Source of the DNA: Phycisphaerales bacterium
GTDB taxonomy: Bacteria > Planctomycetota > Phycisphaerae > Phycisphaerales > UBA1924
DNA: 64,000 nucleotides
Assembly: GCA_020427395.1 (NCBI GenBank)
Contig: JAGQON010000010.1
Coordinates: 1 to 64,000, forward strand
Direction of reading: 5' to 3'
Positions within the stretch are counted from its first letter, which is position 1; each line of letters starts with the position of its first letter. Shown here in pieces: positions 42,340 to 50,878 of this stretch. The position numbers and the translations under genes were made by a program. A model generated the notes under the pieces. It made no database searches. It saw only the letters and a program-made list of their open reading frames with translations, and had not been told where the DNA came from.

Positions 42340-42570
42340 ATGACTCGTGGAATGGAGAAGGGCGAACCACACTTGCCGCAATCCGGCGGCGACCAGAGCG
42401 GCGAGATCGTTTCTCGTCGTCGGGGTCGTCCGCCGCGGCAGGTCCGGGTCGCGGTCGCGTATCGGCCGCAGGATCCGGAGGAGGAACTTGATTGCAATGA
42501 CGCCCTTCGACTTCTACTTGCCTCCATGGTCCGCAGGCGAATGGGCGGACATGAGGAGGAAGAGACATGA
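42340..42570 (+). CDS. Small AT-hook-like protein preceding the serine recombinase
   Basis: A protein of 76 residues from the ATG at 42340, with GGAGGAG eight bases upstream. It contains an AT-hook-like core RRRGRPPRQVRV near residues 27-38, suggesting minor-groove DNA binding, then a short helix CNDALRLLLASMVRRRM near 52-68. The stop overlaps the serine recombinase start (ATGA), so both are coupled; it may be an accessory or directionality factor, though its sequence does not match known ones. Confidence 0.6.
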   Translation: MTRGMEKGEPHLPQSGGDQSGEIVSRRRGRPPRQVRVAVAYRPQDPEEELDCNDALRLLLASMVRRRMGGHEEEET

Positions 42571-44498
42571 AACGGAAGTCTCGACTCAACGGAAAACGAG
42601 CGGTCCCCATGCCGCGATGCAGTACGATGGAGCAGGCCGATACCTCCATCGACGATCAGATGAACTCCATGGAGTACTTCGCGGAGGAGTACGACATGGA
42701 GCTCGCCGACGCCTTGCAACTTGTCGGCAAGTCCGGCAGCATCAAGGCCAATCTTGAAGCGGCGATGGACGAGATCATCGCGCGCAAGCGGTCGGGCGAG
42801 CGGATCGATGTCGTCCTGTTCTATGACCAAAGCCGGTTCGGGCGTTCGGGGCCGCTCCATTTTGGGGCTCTGGCCGATCGCCTCTTGGACGAGGGCATCG
42901 AGATCGCCGAGACTGACGCGTTCATGGAGGATGCCAACAACGCCACCATGGTCCGCATGATGAAAGCGATGATCGCTCAGCAGACCGCCCGCGGCATCGC
43001 AGACAACTCGGCCAGGGGGTCGCAACAGGCGCTCCGCGAGGGGCGTCGCAGTCATGCGAGCAAGGGGGCGTACGGCATCGACCGTCTCTATATGACCGAA
43101 GACGACGAGCCGATCTGTATCATCCGCTTGCTCCCGGATGGAACGCGGCTCAACCTGGATCCCGAGACCAAGGAGGTCCGGCTCAGGTACGAGCCGGGCA
43201 AGATGGGGTTCAAGAAGGAGAAGAAGGACAAAGTCACGCTGATCCCGGGCGACCCGGAGCATCAGGCGGTCGTCATCCGAATCTTTGCGATGCGGCACGA
43301 GCAGGGCTTCGCGGGTACACGTATTGCGCGCGTCCTCAATGATGAAGAGATCCCGTCGCCCAACGGCAAAAGATGGACCAAGACCGTCATCGACGCGATG
43401 CTGCGCAACGAGACCTACTGCGGCGTTGGCTATGCCAACCGGCATTCCTCTGCTCTCTATTTCAACCAAGCAGAAGGACGCCCGGAGCCGCTGCCCCGCG
43501 AGCAAGGTCGTCGCATCCGTGGCATCCGGCCCGAGAGTTCATGGTACTTGATCGCATACCCGAAACTCCGCGACTATCTGCCCGAACATCTGCGGCCCGC
43601 GGCGATGGCCGAGCAGGCCGAGCATCGCGCCAAGATCAAGTCGGGCTGGATCAAGGATCCGGCCCGCCGCAACGGCCGGACGACCCATCTCCTATCTGAC
43701 ATCCTCGTCGAGCCGACAACCGGCAAGCGGCTCATCGCAAAGCGAAGCCGCGGGCGGATTTACTACGGGCTCAACAAAAGCGTCGATATGCCTGCGAAGG
43801 GATCGCAGCGTCGGAGATGGTTGGCGTCAGGGCCGCTGCATCGCGCGGTCTTGGAAGAGATCGAGGCGTTGATCTGCTCGCTCCCTGATCTCCGCGAACG
43901 GATCATTAAAGAGATCGGCGAGCAAGACAAGCAGCGTCGGGGCGAATCGGGCGAGGCCGAGCAACTCCTGGCAAACCTCGACAAGCTGAAGGCGCGCCTG
44001 AAATCGCAGGTCCGTCGTCTCGGCGGCGACGACGATGACATCGTCAACGATGCGATCGACGAGACGACCAGGCAGATCCGCGTTATCGAGGACAAGCTCG
44101 CCGGCATGAACGGCGGGCCCGCGTTGACCGAGAAGGACATCGCCGCGATCACCGATGGAGTTATCAAGGATCTCTCCGCCATGCTCCAGGCGTTGGCGGA
44201 GGAGGGCGAGACCTCGCTCCGCAAGGTCGCGGAGACCCTGATCAGTTCCGCGGTTGCGAATCTTGATGAGAACGAGGTCGACTTCGAGTTCGCGATCCCG
44301 GCAGAACTGATCGAGCAGCGGAATGTACGCCTAGCGGCTCGTAACGGACCCGCTCCATGCCGCCAGGCGTACAAATGGCGGCCCATCCCCCTTGATGCCG
44401 TAACCGTTGACATTCCAAAGCGTTGCAGCGGCGACTGCTGGGAGCCGTTCGAGCCATCGGGCTGCGATGACTGCCGTCGCCAACCCAAAGCTGCATGA
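42567..44498 (+). CDS. Large serine recombinase
   Basis: A protein of 643 residues. The N-terminal resolvase domain (about 14-160) has the nucleophile serine in RCSTMEQADTSIDDQ near residues 17-31 and the conserved IDVVLFYDQSRFGRSGPLHF near 86-105. The Recombinase domain (about 165-330) contains IARVLNDEEIPSPNGKRWTK near 252-271. A coiled-coil stretch near 470-540 follows, as in phage-type large serine integrases. The zinc-ribbon region is weak; cysteines cluster instead at the C-terminus (CSGDCWEPFEPSGCDDC near 620-636). It could integrate the element or a nested part at a non-tRNA site. Confidence 0.88.
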   Translation: MKRKSRLNGKRAVPMPRCSTMEQADTSIDDQMNSMEYFAEEYDMELADALQLVGKSGSIKANLEAAMDEIIARKRSGERIDVVLFYDQSRFGRSGPLHFGALADRLLDEGIEIAETDAFMEDANNATMVRMMKAMIAQQTARGIADNSARGSQQALREGRRSHASKGAYGIDRLYMTEDDEPICIIRLLPDGTRLNLDPETKEVRLRYEPGKMGFKKEKKDKVTLIPGDPEHQAVVIRIFAMRHEQGFAGTRIARVLNDEEIPSPNGKRWTKTVIDAMLRNETYCGVGYANRHSSALYFNQAEGRPEPLPREQGRRIRGIRPESSWYLIAYPKLRDYLPEHLRPAAMAEQAEHRAKIKSGWIKDPARRNGRTTHLLSDILVEPTTGKRLIAKRSRGRIYYGLNKSVDMPAKGSQRRRWLASGPLHRAVLEEIEALICSLPDLRERIIKEIGEQDKQRRGESGEAEQLLANLDKLKARLKSQVRRLGGDDDDIVNDAIDETTRQIRVIEDKLAGMNGGPALTEKDIAAITDGVIKDLSAMLQALAEEGETSLRKVAETLISSAVANLDENEVDFEFAIPAELIEQRNVRLAARNGPAPCRQAYKWRPIPLDAVTVDIPKRCSGDCWEPFEPSGCDDCRRQPKAA

Positions 44499-44525
44499 GG
44501 ATCCCGGCCTAAGCGGCCGGATCCT
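44498..44525. repeat. Hairpin after the serine recombinase gene
   Basis: AGGATCC..GGCC pairs with GGCC..GGATCCT with a single bulge. It starts at the recombinase stop and has no T-run; it may slow transcription or protect the mRNA end. Confidence 0.5.
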
Positions 44526-44590
44526 GTGATGTCTTCGCCGCCCTCGACCAAACGGCCGGGGGCGGCCTTCAGAAAAATTAAAAAATTTCG

Positions 44591-44609
44591 TCGACGGCGG
44601 AGCCGTCGA
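44591..44609 (+). promoter_or_regulatory. Perfect hairpin in the leader of the 44627 gene
   Basis: TCGACGGC-GGA-GCCGTCGA stands 17 bp before the start codon, directly after an A/T-rich tract (44572-44588). It could act as an attenuator or as a protein-binding site; this is inference. Confidence 0.4.
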
Positions 44610-44626
44610 GCATACCGGAGACCCCC

Positions 44627-45475
44627 ATGGACGAGAAACTCACCGACATTGAGAGAGCATGGCTGGTGTCGCTCGATGCCCTGCTCGTGCAGACCACAGT
44701 GGACGCACACGGGGCGGTCGCCGGTCGGTTCATCGATCTTTGGGACAGTGGCGGCCCGACCTTCCGGGCCGAGCTTGCCAAGCGGGCGTCGCTTTGGCGA
44801 CAGCGGCATGTCAAGGTGCAACAACTCATCCTGAACAGCCACGGTGTGTGCGAGCGACTCGTCCGGCTCATGGGTGACCCCGAGCCTCCGCAACGGAAGC
44901 CGGTGAAGACCAAGTCAAAGCCTCCACGGGATCGAGTTGTGCCGAGCCGCCGGAAGCACGCCCCGGTGCAGGAGATCACCGAGGATGAGGCCGCCAAGTT
45001 CATGGCGATGCTCGATGCTGAAGGCATTGCCGAGGTGTTCGACCCCGGCGTCAGCATTCTCGATGACAAGCTGTACCGGCCGCCGTTGATCATCCTCAAC
45101 AAGGTGAGCGTGTTCTACGAGGACATCGCACCGGCGTACGAGCGTGAAGCGATCGATCGGCGGTGGGATCCCGTTGAGCGTGAGCCGGCGATCGCATTGG
45201 CGTTCGACCTCGCGTTACTCGTCACGCTTCGGGAGAGTCGGTGGACCTGGGTGATCTCCGATCGGCACTTTGGCCGACTCCCATGGGGACACCCGTGCAA
45301 GGTCACGCCGGAGGGGCGGCCGGGGTGGAAGCTGATCACCGGACTGCTTGATCGAGCCGGGCTCATCGAACGGCGGACCGGGCAGACGTGGCGGCTCACT
45401 CGCGAGGCACGCCCTGTCATCGCCAACCATCTAATGCCGGCCTGGGTTGCTGTCGCAGCATCTGGTCGAGACTGA
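44627..45475 (+). CDS. Island protein, unknown, with possible C-terminal winged helix
   Basis: A protein of 282 residues, GGAG six bases before the ATG. An N-terminal helical region (LWRQRHVKVQQLILNSHGVC near 64-83) leads to a basic linker (KPVKTKSKPPRDRVVPSRRK near 96-115). The C-terminal 60 residues, KLITGLLDRAGLIERRTGQT near 228-247 followed by WRLTREARPV, look like a winged helix. No family recognised. It stands alone between the recombinase region and the metal-resistance cargo, which is on the other strand. It may be a regulator of the element. Confidence 0.6.
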   Translation: MDEKLTDIERAWLVSLDALLVQTTVDAHGAVAGRFIDLWDSGGPTFRAELAKRASLWRQRHVKVQQLILNSHGVCERLVRLMGDPEPPQRKPVKTKSKPPRDRVVPSRRKHAPVQEITEDEAAKFMAMLDAEGIAEVFDPGVSILDDKLYRPPLIILNKVSVFYEDIAPAYEREAIDRRWDPVEREPAIALAFDLALLVTLRESRWTWVISDRHFGRLPWGHPCKVTPEGRPGWKLITGLLDRAGLIERRTGQTWRLTREARPVIANHLMPAWVAVAASGRD

Positions 45476-45496
45476 CGTAGCATTAAGCATCGATGG

Positions 45497-45516
45497 CGTC
45501 GTGAACCGTCACGACG
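45497..45516. terminator. Hairpin between the convergent unknown gene and the CDF gene
   Basis: CGTCGTGA-ACCG-TCACGACG, eight paired bases, lies in the 197-bp gap between the two stop codons. No T-run follows; a bidirectional terminator role is only suggested by position. Confidence 0.4.
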
Positions 45517-45672
45517 CACAACACTATCTTACATCATTGCACTCATTTCGCCGAGTGCACGGATTTGAAGTGCGGCTGTCGAGTGTCAGCTTGAAGCAGT
45601 TATCGACAGCGTCAATGTCGGCCGCGAATTCGGACAGGGCTGACCTGCTGGGGCAACAGCCTCACTTCAGCC

Positions 45673-46611
45673 CTAGCTTCCGCTACCAGCCGGCTTGTTA
45701 GGTGAGTGATCAGTCACTAATCCAGAACTGAACATAGATACGGGAATGGGCTCAATCGTCACATGCTTGATGCCGTGGTCGCTCCCGAGCGATCGACGAA
45801 CACGCTCGATGATATCGGAAGTCGCGGTGAGAGGGGACTCGTCGCGGATCGCGATCTGAGCTTCAAGGGAGACGGCATGTTCGTCAATTGGCCAGACATG
45901 GAGATGGCCGACGTCCTGGACACCCTCAACCTCGCGGATGGTCGATGCGATTGCGTCGAGTGCGAGTTCGTCCGGGGTGCTCTGCATCAGAATCCGGATA
46001 CACCGCTTCATAGGCGACCACGAGATCCACACGATGTAGACCGAGATTCCGATGGTCGCAACGATGTCGGTCCAGTACCAGTCGAACAGGATGATCAGGG
46101 TGCCGGTGATAATGACCGCCACCGAGGCGAGAGCGTCCGCGACGTTGTGAAGGAACGCCGCCTTGATGTTCACGCTCTCCTTCGACATCGTGTAGGTCAG
46201 AACGGCCGTCGCGGCATCGACAACCAGTGCAATGCAGGCGATGATGACGACCATCCAGCCGTCGATCTCGGGACGGTCGAAGGTGCGGTTGATGGCCTCA
46301 ATGAGCAGATAGCCCGCGATGACCATGATGGAGGTGAGGTTTATCAGGCCGCCGACCACCTCGGCTCGCCCGTAGCCGAAGGTGCGTTGCTCATCCGCGG
46401 GACGCCTGGAAATACGCCGAGCAATCAGGGCAAGGAGCAGTCCGGCTGCATCGCTGAAGTTATGCAGCGCGTCCGCGATCAGCGAAAGGCTCCCGGAGAG
46501 CACGCCCCCGATGACCTGGGCCGCAGTGAGCAGCAGATTAATGACGACGGCGATACCCAGCCGTTTCGATCCAATATCAGCACCGTGATTGTGGTGGTTC
46601 GTCTGTGTCAT
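45673..46611 (-). CDS. Cation diffusion facilitator (CDF) metal exporter
   Basis: A protein of 312 residues with six predicted membrane helices. Metal-site residues of CDF/ZitB/CzcD transporters are visible: SLIADALHNFSDAAGLLLAL near 44-63 (helix 2, H and D) and AAFLHNVADALASVAVII near 151-168 (helix 5, H-x-x-x-D). The C-terminal cytoplasmic domain contains VQDVGHLHVWPIDEHAVSLE near 236-255, a known zinc-sensing position. It exports zinc or related divalent cations using the proton gradient. It is the last gene of a tight seven-gene operon and overlaps the preceding gene by four bases. Confidence 0.92.
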   Translation of the reverse strand: MTQTNHHNHGADIGSKRLGIAVVINLLLTAAQVIGGVLSGSLSLIADALHNFSDAAGLLLALIARRISRRPADEQRTFGYGRAEVVGGLINLTSIMVIAGYLLIEAINRTFDRPEIDGWMVVIIACIALVVDAATAVLTYTMSKESVNIKAAFLHNVADALASVAVIITGTLIILFDWYWTDIVATIGISVYIVWISWSPMKRCIRILMQSTPDELALDAIASTIREVEGVQDVGHLHVWPIDEHAVSLEAQIAIRDESPLTATSDIIERVRRSLGSDHGIKHVTIEPIPVSMFSSGLVTDHSPNKPAGSGS

Positions 46612-47120
46612 CGGCGCTCACCGCGGGCGATGCTTCCCTCCAGTCGCCCAGCGAAGTACTCGAGCTCGACGAGCGTGTGGCGGTAGGCGGCCGACCTGAA
46701 TCGGAGTAGTGTGCCGATGACGCGCTCGATCACCCAGCCTACGAGGCCTTTCGGGAACTCGCCCCATACGCGATGGACGAGCCGTACACCGTCGCCCTCG
46801 GGCTCGATCCGAAAGTCGCCGCCTTCCTTGACCCTGACACACATTCCAAACGGCTTGTAGATAGCCTCGCCGGTCCAAGAGAACGCACGACCCGGCCGCG
46901 TGTCGTGCACCGTCGCGGTGAGTTCGCCGGTCAAGGGACCGACACCTTCGCGTTGCCACCAGCGCAGGCCATCACGGAGGGGCTGTTTGGGCTCGGTCAG
47001 TACCTCGGTGCCCTTGTGCTCGGGGTTCGATGGCTCCCATTCGCCCTCGAAGTCCGAGATCAGTTCCCATGCTTCAGTTGCGGTTGCTTCGGCATGGACG
47101 TTTGCGGTCACATCGATCAT
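46608..47120 (-). CDS. SRPBCC-family protein
   Basis: A protein of 170 residues with the START/SRPBCC ligand-binding plan: N-terminal TEAWELISDFEGEWEP near residues 15-30, GKAFSWTGEAIYKPFG-like strands near 80-95, and a long C-terminal helix FRSAAYRHTLVELEYFAGRL near 141-160. The role in a metal-resistance operon is not known. It lies three bases after the His-rich lipoprotein gene and overlaps the CDF start. Confidence 0.7.
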   Translation of the reverse strand: MIDVTANVHAEATATEAWELISDFEGEWEPSNPEHKGTEVLTEPKQPLRDGLRWWQREGVGPLTGELTATVHDTRPGRAFSWTGEAIYKPFGMCVRVKEGGDFRIEPEGDGVRLVHRVWGEFPKGLVGWVIERVIGTLLRFRSAAYRHTLVELEYFAGRLEGSIARGERR

Positions 47121-47123
47121 GGC

Positions 47124-47636
47124 TTATCCCTCAAGAGGCATCGAGCCGACAGTGCGATTTCCGTTGACGGACTCGATCTCGATCCAGAGACTCGCACCGT
47201 CCATCGTCGAGGGCGATTCGGTCTGGCCGTGGAAATGGTCGTCGTGGGCGTCCGCCTTCGATTTCAGCGCGCCCGTCCCGGCCTCATCGCCGATCCAGAA
47301 ACGCACGGTGGCGGGGATCGGCCCGGATTCGACTTCGAGATCGAGGTGCACCTCCGATGATGGTCGGATGTCGCTGGACACTGAGACCGCCAGCTTCGTT
47401 CCGGCGATCGTCACGCTACCGAGAGACCGCATCTCACCGTGGTCATGATCGTCGTGTTCACCCTCGGCGTGGTCGTGCCCCTCATGGTCGTCGCCGTCAC
47501 CAGCGTGATCATGACCGTCGTCCGCGGTGTGTGTCTCGGCGGACTTTGATTCTGAGGACTCCCCGCAGCCGGGTAACGAGATCGAAAGCGCGACGGTCGT
47601 GCTGGCGGCGGCGAGAATCTTGAAAAGGTCGTTCAT
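47124..47636 (-). CDS. Histidine-rich periplasmic lipoprotein
   Basis: A protein of 170 residues. A signal peptide ends in the lipobox SLPGC near residue 24. It is followed by a His/Asp-rich stretch (about 38-70) with repeated DDGHDH, GDDHEGHDH and HDDHDHGE units, clearly suited to binding Zn, Ni, Co or Cu. The C-terminal part is a small beta-rich domain with another HDDHFHG. It probably buffers metal in the periplasm for the adjacent RND pump, whose gene ends two bases upstream. Confidence 0.82.
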   Translation of the reverse strand: MNDLFKILAAASTTVALSISLPGCGESSESKSAETHTADDGHDHAGDGDDHEGHDHAEGEHDDHDHGEMRSLGSVTIAGTKLAVSVSSDIRPSSEVHLDLEVESGPIPATVRFWIGDEAGTGALKSKADAHDDHFHGQTESPSTMDGASLWIEIESVNGNRTVGSMPLEG

Positions 47637-47638
47637 GA

Positions 47639-50600
47639 TCAGGACTCCTTCGAGGTGATGGTCTTGGGTCGGCGGAATATGCCCACGAGACGCGTGAGCA
47701 CAGATGGGTGATCAGCGGGACGACGCTCAGGCTTGTGCCCAAAAACGAGCGAGTACCCCGCCGGAACAACGATCAGGTTCAGGAATGTGGAGGTCAACAG
47801 ACCCCCGAGGGTGACGATGGCGAGGGGCGCGAGCAGTTCGCTGCCCGGTTCTCCCGCGGCGAGCGCCAGAGGGACAAGCCCGAGCGCCGCTGAGATCGCG
47901 GTCATCAGGATCGGCACAAGCCGTTCCATCGACCCCTGAACAATGGCTTCTCCGAGCGGCACACCTTCGTGCTGCATCAGATGGTTGTAGTGGTTGATGA
48001 GCAGGATGCCATTACGGACCGCGATGCCGAAGAGGGTTATGAAACCAACAAGGCTGGCGATGGAGATCACCGGCGGGATATACGGGCCCCCGATGCCGAC
48101 GAGGGCGAGCGTGTTTGCGATCGGGCCGCCCCCCTCGCTGATGTAGATCGCGGCGATGCCGCCGATCAACGCGAGGGGCATGTTGAGCATGACGAGCACC
48201 GCCGCCCGCATCGACCCAGTGGAGATCTGGAGCAGCATGAGCATGATGAGTGCGACGGCAATGCCCGCGACGAGGATCGTCCGTGACGCGGACTGCTGCG
48301 CTTCAAACTGACCTCCGTAGGACACGGTCATGCCAGCCCGCTGGACAATGGGATCGACACGCTCCTGCACCTGGGCGACAAGGTCGCCCAGATTGGACCC
48401 CTCGGCCACATTGAGCGACACCACGGCTTTCCGTTGAGCGTTCTCGCGAGTGATCAGATTGCTTGATCGTTCCGGACCGATATCAGCGACATCGCTCAAA
48501 CGAACGGTGGCCCCTCCCCGGCCACGGAGAAGCAGGTCTCGGACCTGCCGGAACGACTCACGTTCCTCAGGTGCGAGCCGAACGACGAGATCATACTGCC
48601 GAACACCTTGGTTGACGGTGTCCACAACCTCGCCATAGAGGGCTTCGCGGACTTGCTCCGCGGCGTCGGCGGGGCTGAGACCGACCGCCGCGAGTTCCGC
48701 ATGGCGGTAGCGGATTGGCAAAGAAGTGATCAATACCTCTCGGTTGGCGTTGACATCACGAGCGCCCGGCAGGCCTTGGAGTTCGGCCTCAATCGCCTTG
48801 GCGACATCACGAAGCTCGGTCAGATTTTCACCGAAGACATTGATGGCGATCGCCGCGGGCGTGCCCGACAGCACATGGCTGAGCCGGTGCTCGATGGGCT
48901 GGCCAACCATCGTGGTGATCCCCGGTACGGCCCCGAGGATGCGGTCGATCTGTTCTCGCACCTCGAACCGGTCGCTCCCCGCATCAACGGTGACCTCGAT
49001 CTCGGAGTTGCTGACCGGCTCGGCATGCTCGTCACGTTCGGCCCGGCCGGTACGCCGGGAGACGGAACGGACCCCGTCGATCTGGACGAGTTGCTTCTCG
49101 ACCTCCGTCGCGAGCCGATCGCTCTCGACGATCGAAGTGCCGGGAGGAGCGAGCAGAAAGACCGTGAAGGTGCCCTCATTGAACGACGGAAGGAACGAGC
49201 TGCCGAACGTGCTCGCGAGCAGGAGTGCGCCGGCGGTCACGGCACCGGCGGTGCCGAGCACCCACGCCCGGTACCGAATGGCCGCTCGGAGTGAAGGCTC
49301 GTACGCCCTTTTCAGAAGGCGGACCAGGAATCCGTCTCGGTCCTCGTGCTTGCCTCCGAGTTTGCCCTTGAGAAGGAACCGGCACATCGCGGGCACGACC
49401 GTCAGGGCCACGACCAGCGACGCAAGGATCGAGATCATGTAAGTAAGTGCCAAGGGCTGGAAAAACCGGCCTTCGAGCCCCTGCAGGAAGAGAAGCGGCA
49501 CGAACACCATGACGATGATGACCGTCGCGAAGACCATCGCCGGTCGGATTTCGTTGCTGGCGTCGAAGATGACCTCAGTAAACGGACGCCGATCCGCCTC
49601 GGGGAAGGCCCGGTTCTGCTTCAAGCGGCGGAAAACATTCTCAACATCGATGATTGCGTCGTCGACGAGCACGCCGATCGCCACAGTGAGCCCTCCGAGA
49701 GTCATGACATTCAGCCCGAGATTCAACGCATCCATCATCAAGAGGCCAACGGCCAGTGAGATCGGGATTGCGGTAAGTGTGATGAGCGTTGTCCGCAGAT
49801 TCATCAGAAACAGAACGAGCACGACGAGCACGATGATGACCGCCTCGCCGAGCACCTTGGTCACATTGTGGACCGCCCGGTCGATGAAGTGCGACTGTCG
49901 GACGACATCTCGGTTGAGCACGACGCCCTCGGGCAGTGTCGGCTCGATCTGATCAAAGAGCGCATCAAGACTGTCGGTCAGGGCGAGCGTGTTCGTGCCC
50001 GGTGACTTCTGGATAGACAGCACGACAGCGGGTTCGCCCCCCTCAGAAGCCGTGCCCCGCTTGATCGCCGGCCCGAGGATAACCTCGGCAACCTGACCGA
50101 TCGTCACGGGCACGCCCTCGTGATACTTGATGATCGTGTTGGCGATGTCCTCCGGGCGCGTCACCCGGCTCTGCTGACGGATCGGGATCTCGAAGTTGTC
50201 CACATTCACCAAGTAGCCGCCGCTCGCGGTGCTGTGCGCGCCGCCCGCGGCCTCGACCACATCCGTGATGGTCAGGTCGTAGAGCCTCAGCCGCTCCTGA
50301 TCGACGTTGACCTGATACTCTGGTAGCTCGCCGCCGATCGCGACGACTTGGGCGACACCGGGCACCGCGAGGATTTTGTTACGCAGCTCGAACTCGCCGT
50401 AGGAGCGGAGTTGCATGGGGTTGGCCGAGCCGTCGGGCGACGACAGGGAGATCAGCATGATCTCGCCCGCGATAGACGTAATCGGCGTGATGAATGGCTC
50501 GACCTCATCGGGAAGGTTTTCGCGAGCGGTGACGAGCCGCTCAGAGACGAGTTGACGGGCATCGTAGAGGTCAGTACCCCATTCGAGGTCCACCCAGACG

Positions 50601-50875
50601 ATACCGAGTCCGATCGCACTCGCGCTTCGGACACGGCGGACACCCGTCATACCGTTGACGGCAGTCTCAATAGGGAAAGTGACATACTGCTCGACCTCGT
50701 CGGCGGCGAGCCCTCCGGACTCGGCCATGATCGTGACGGTCGGCGCGTTGAGTTCGGGGAACACATCAACGCTCATCCTCGGCAAGCGATAGCCGGCGTA
50801 GCCGACGATCATGATCGCCGCGATGAGCACGAGCGTTGAATAACGGAGTGAGAAACGAATGACGGCTTTCAACAT
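47639..50875 (-). CDS. Heavy-metal RND efflux pump, inner-membrane subunit (CusA/CzcA family)
   Basis: A protein of 1078 residues with the RND plan: helix 1 at residues 11-30, large periplasmic loops, and repeats of helices at about 340-520 and 870-1040. The heavy-metal signature in helix 4 reads AIGVLVDDAIIDVENVFRRL near residues 403-422; it lacks the DFG..DG of classical CzcA and the MVDAAI of CusA, so the metal is uncertain. A periplasmic block VGQPIEHRLSHVLSGTPAAI is near 655-675. It forms a trimer with the adaptor and outer-membrane genes upstream. Confidence 0.93.
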   Translation of the reverse strand: MLKAVIRFSLRYSTLVLIAAIMIVGYAGYRLPRMSVDVFPELNAPTVTIMAESGGLAADEVEQYVTFPIETAVNGMTGVRRVRSASAIGLGIVWVDLEWGTDLYDARQLVSERLVTARENLPDEVEPFITPITSIAGEIMLISLSSPDGSANPMQLRSYGEFELRNKILAVPGVAQVVAIGGELPEYQVNVDQERLRLYDLTITDVVEAAGGAHSTASGGYLVNVDNFEIPIRQQSRVTRPEDIANTIIKYHEGVPVTIGQVAEVILGPAIKRGTASEGGEPAVVLSIQKSPGTNTLALTDSLDALFDQIEPTLPEGVVLNRDVVRQSHFIDRAVHNVTKVLGEAVIIVLVVLVLFLMNLRTTLITLTAIPISLAVGLLMMDALNLGLNVMTLGGLTVAIGVLVDDAIIDVENVFRRLKQNRAFPEADRRPFTEVIFDASNEIRPAMVFATVIIVMVFVPLLFLQGLEGRFFQPLALTYMISILASLVVALTVVPAMCRFLLKGKLGGKHEDRDGFLVRLLKRAYEPSLRAAIRYRAWVLGTAGAVTAGALLLASTFGSSFLPSFNEGTFTVFLLAPPGTSIVESDRLATEVEKQLVQIDGVRSVSRRTGRAERDEHAEPVSNSEIEVTVDAGSDRFEVREQIDRILGAVPGITTMVGQPIEHRLSHVLSGTPAAIAINVFGENLTELRDVAKAIEAELQGLPGARDVNANREVLITSLPIRYRHAELAAVGLSPADAAEQVREALYGEVVDTVNQGVRQYDLVVRLAPEERESFRQVRDLLLRGRGGATVRLSDVADIGPERSSNLITRENAQRKAVVSLNVAEGSNLGDLVAQVQERVDPIVQRAGMTVSYGGQFEAQQSASRTILVAGIAVALIMLMLLQISTGSMRAAVLVMLNMPLALIGGIAAIYISEGGGPIANTLALVGIGGPYIPPVISIASLVGFITLFGIAVRNGILLINHYNHLMQHEGVPLGEAIVQGSMERLVPILMTAISAALGLVPLALAAGEPGSELLAPLAIVTLGGLLTSTFLNLIVVPAGYSLVFGHKPERRPADHPSVLTRLVGIFRRPKTITSKES

Positions 50876-50878
50876 GGC

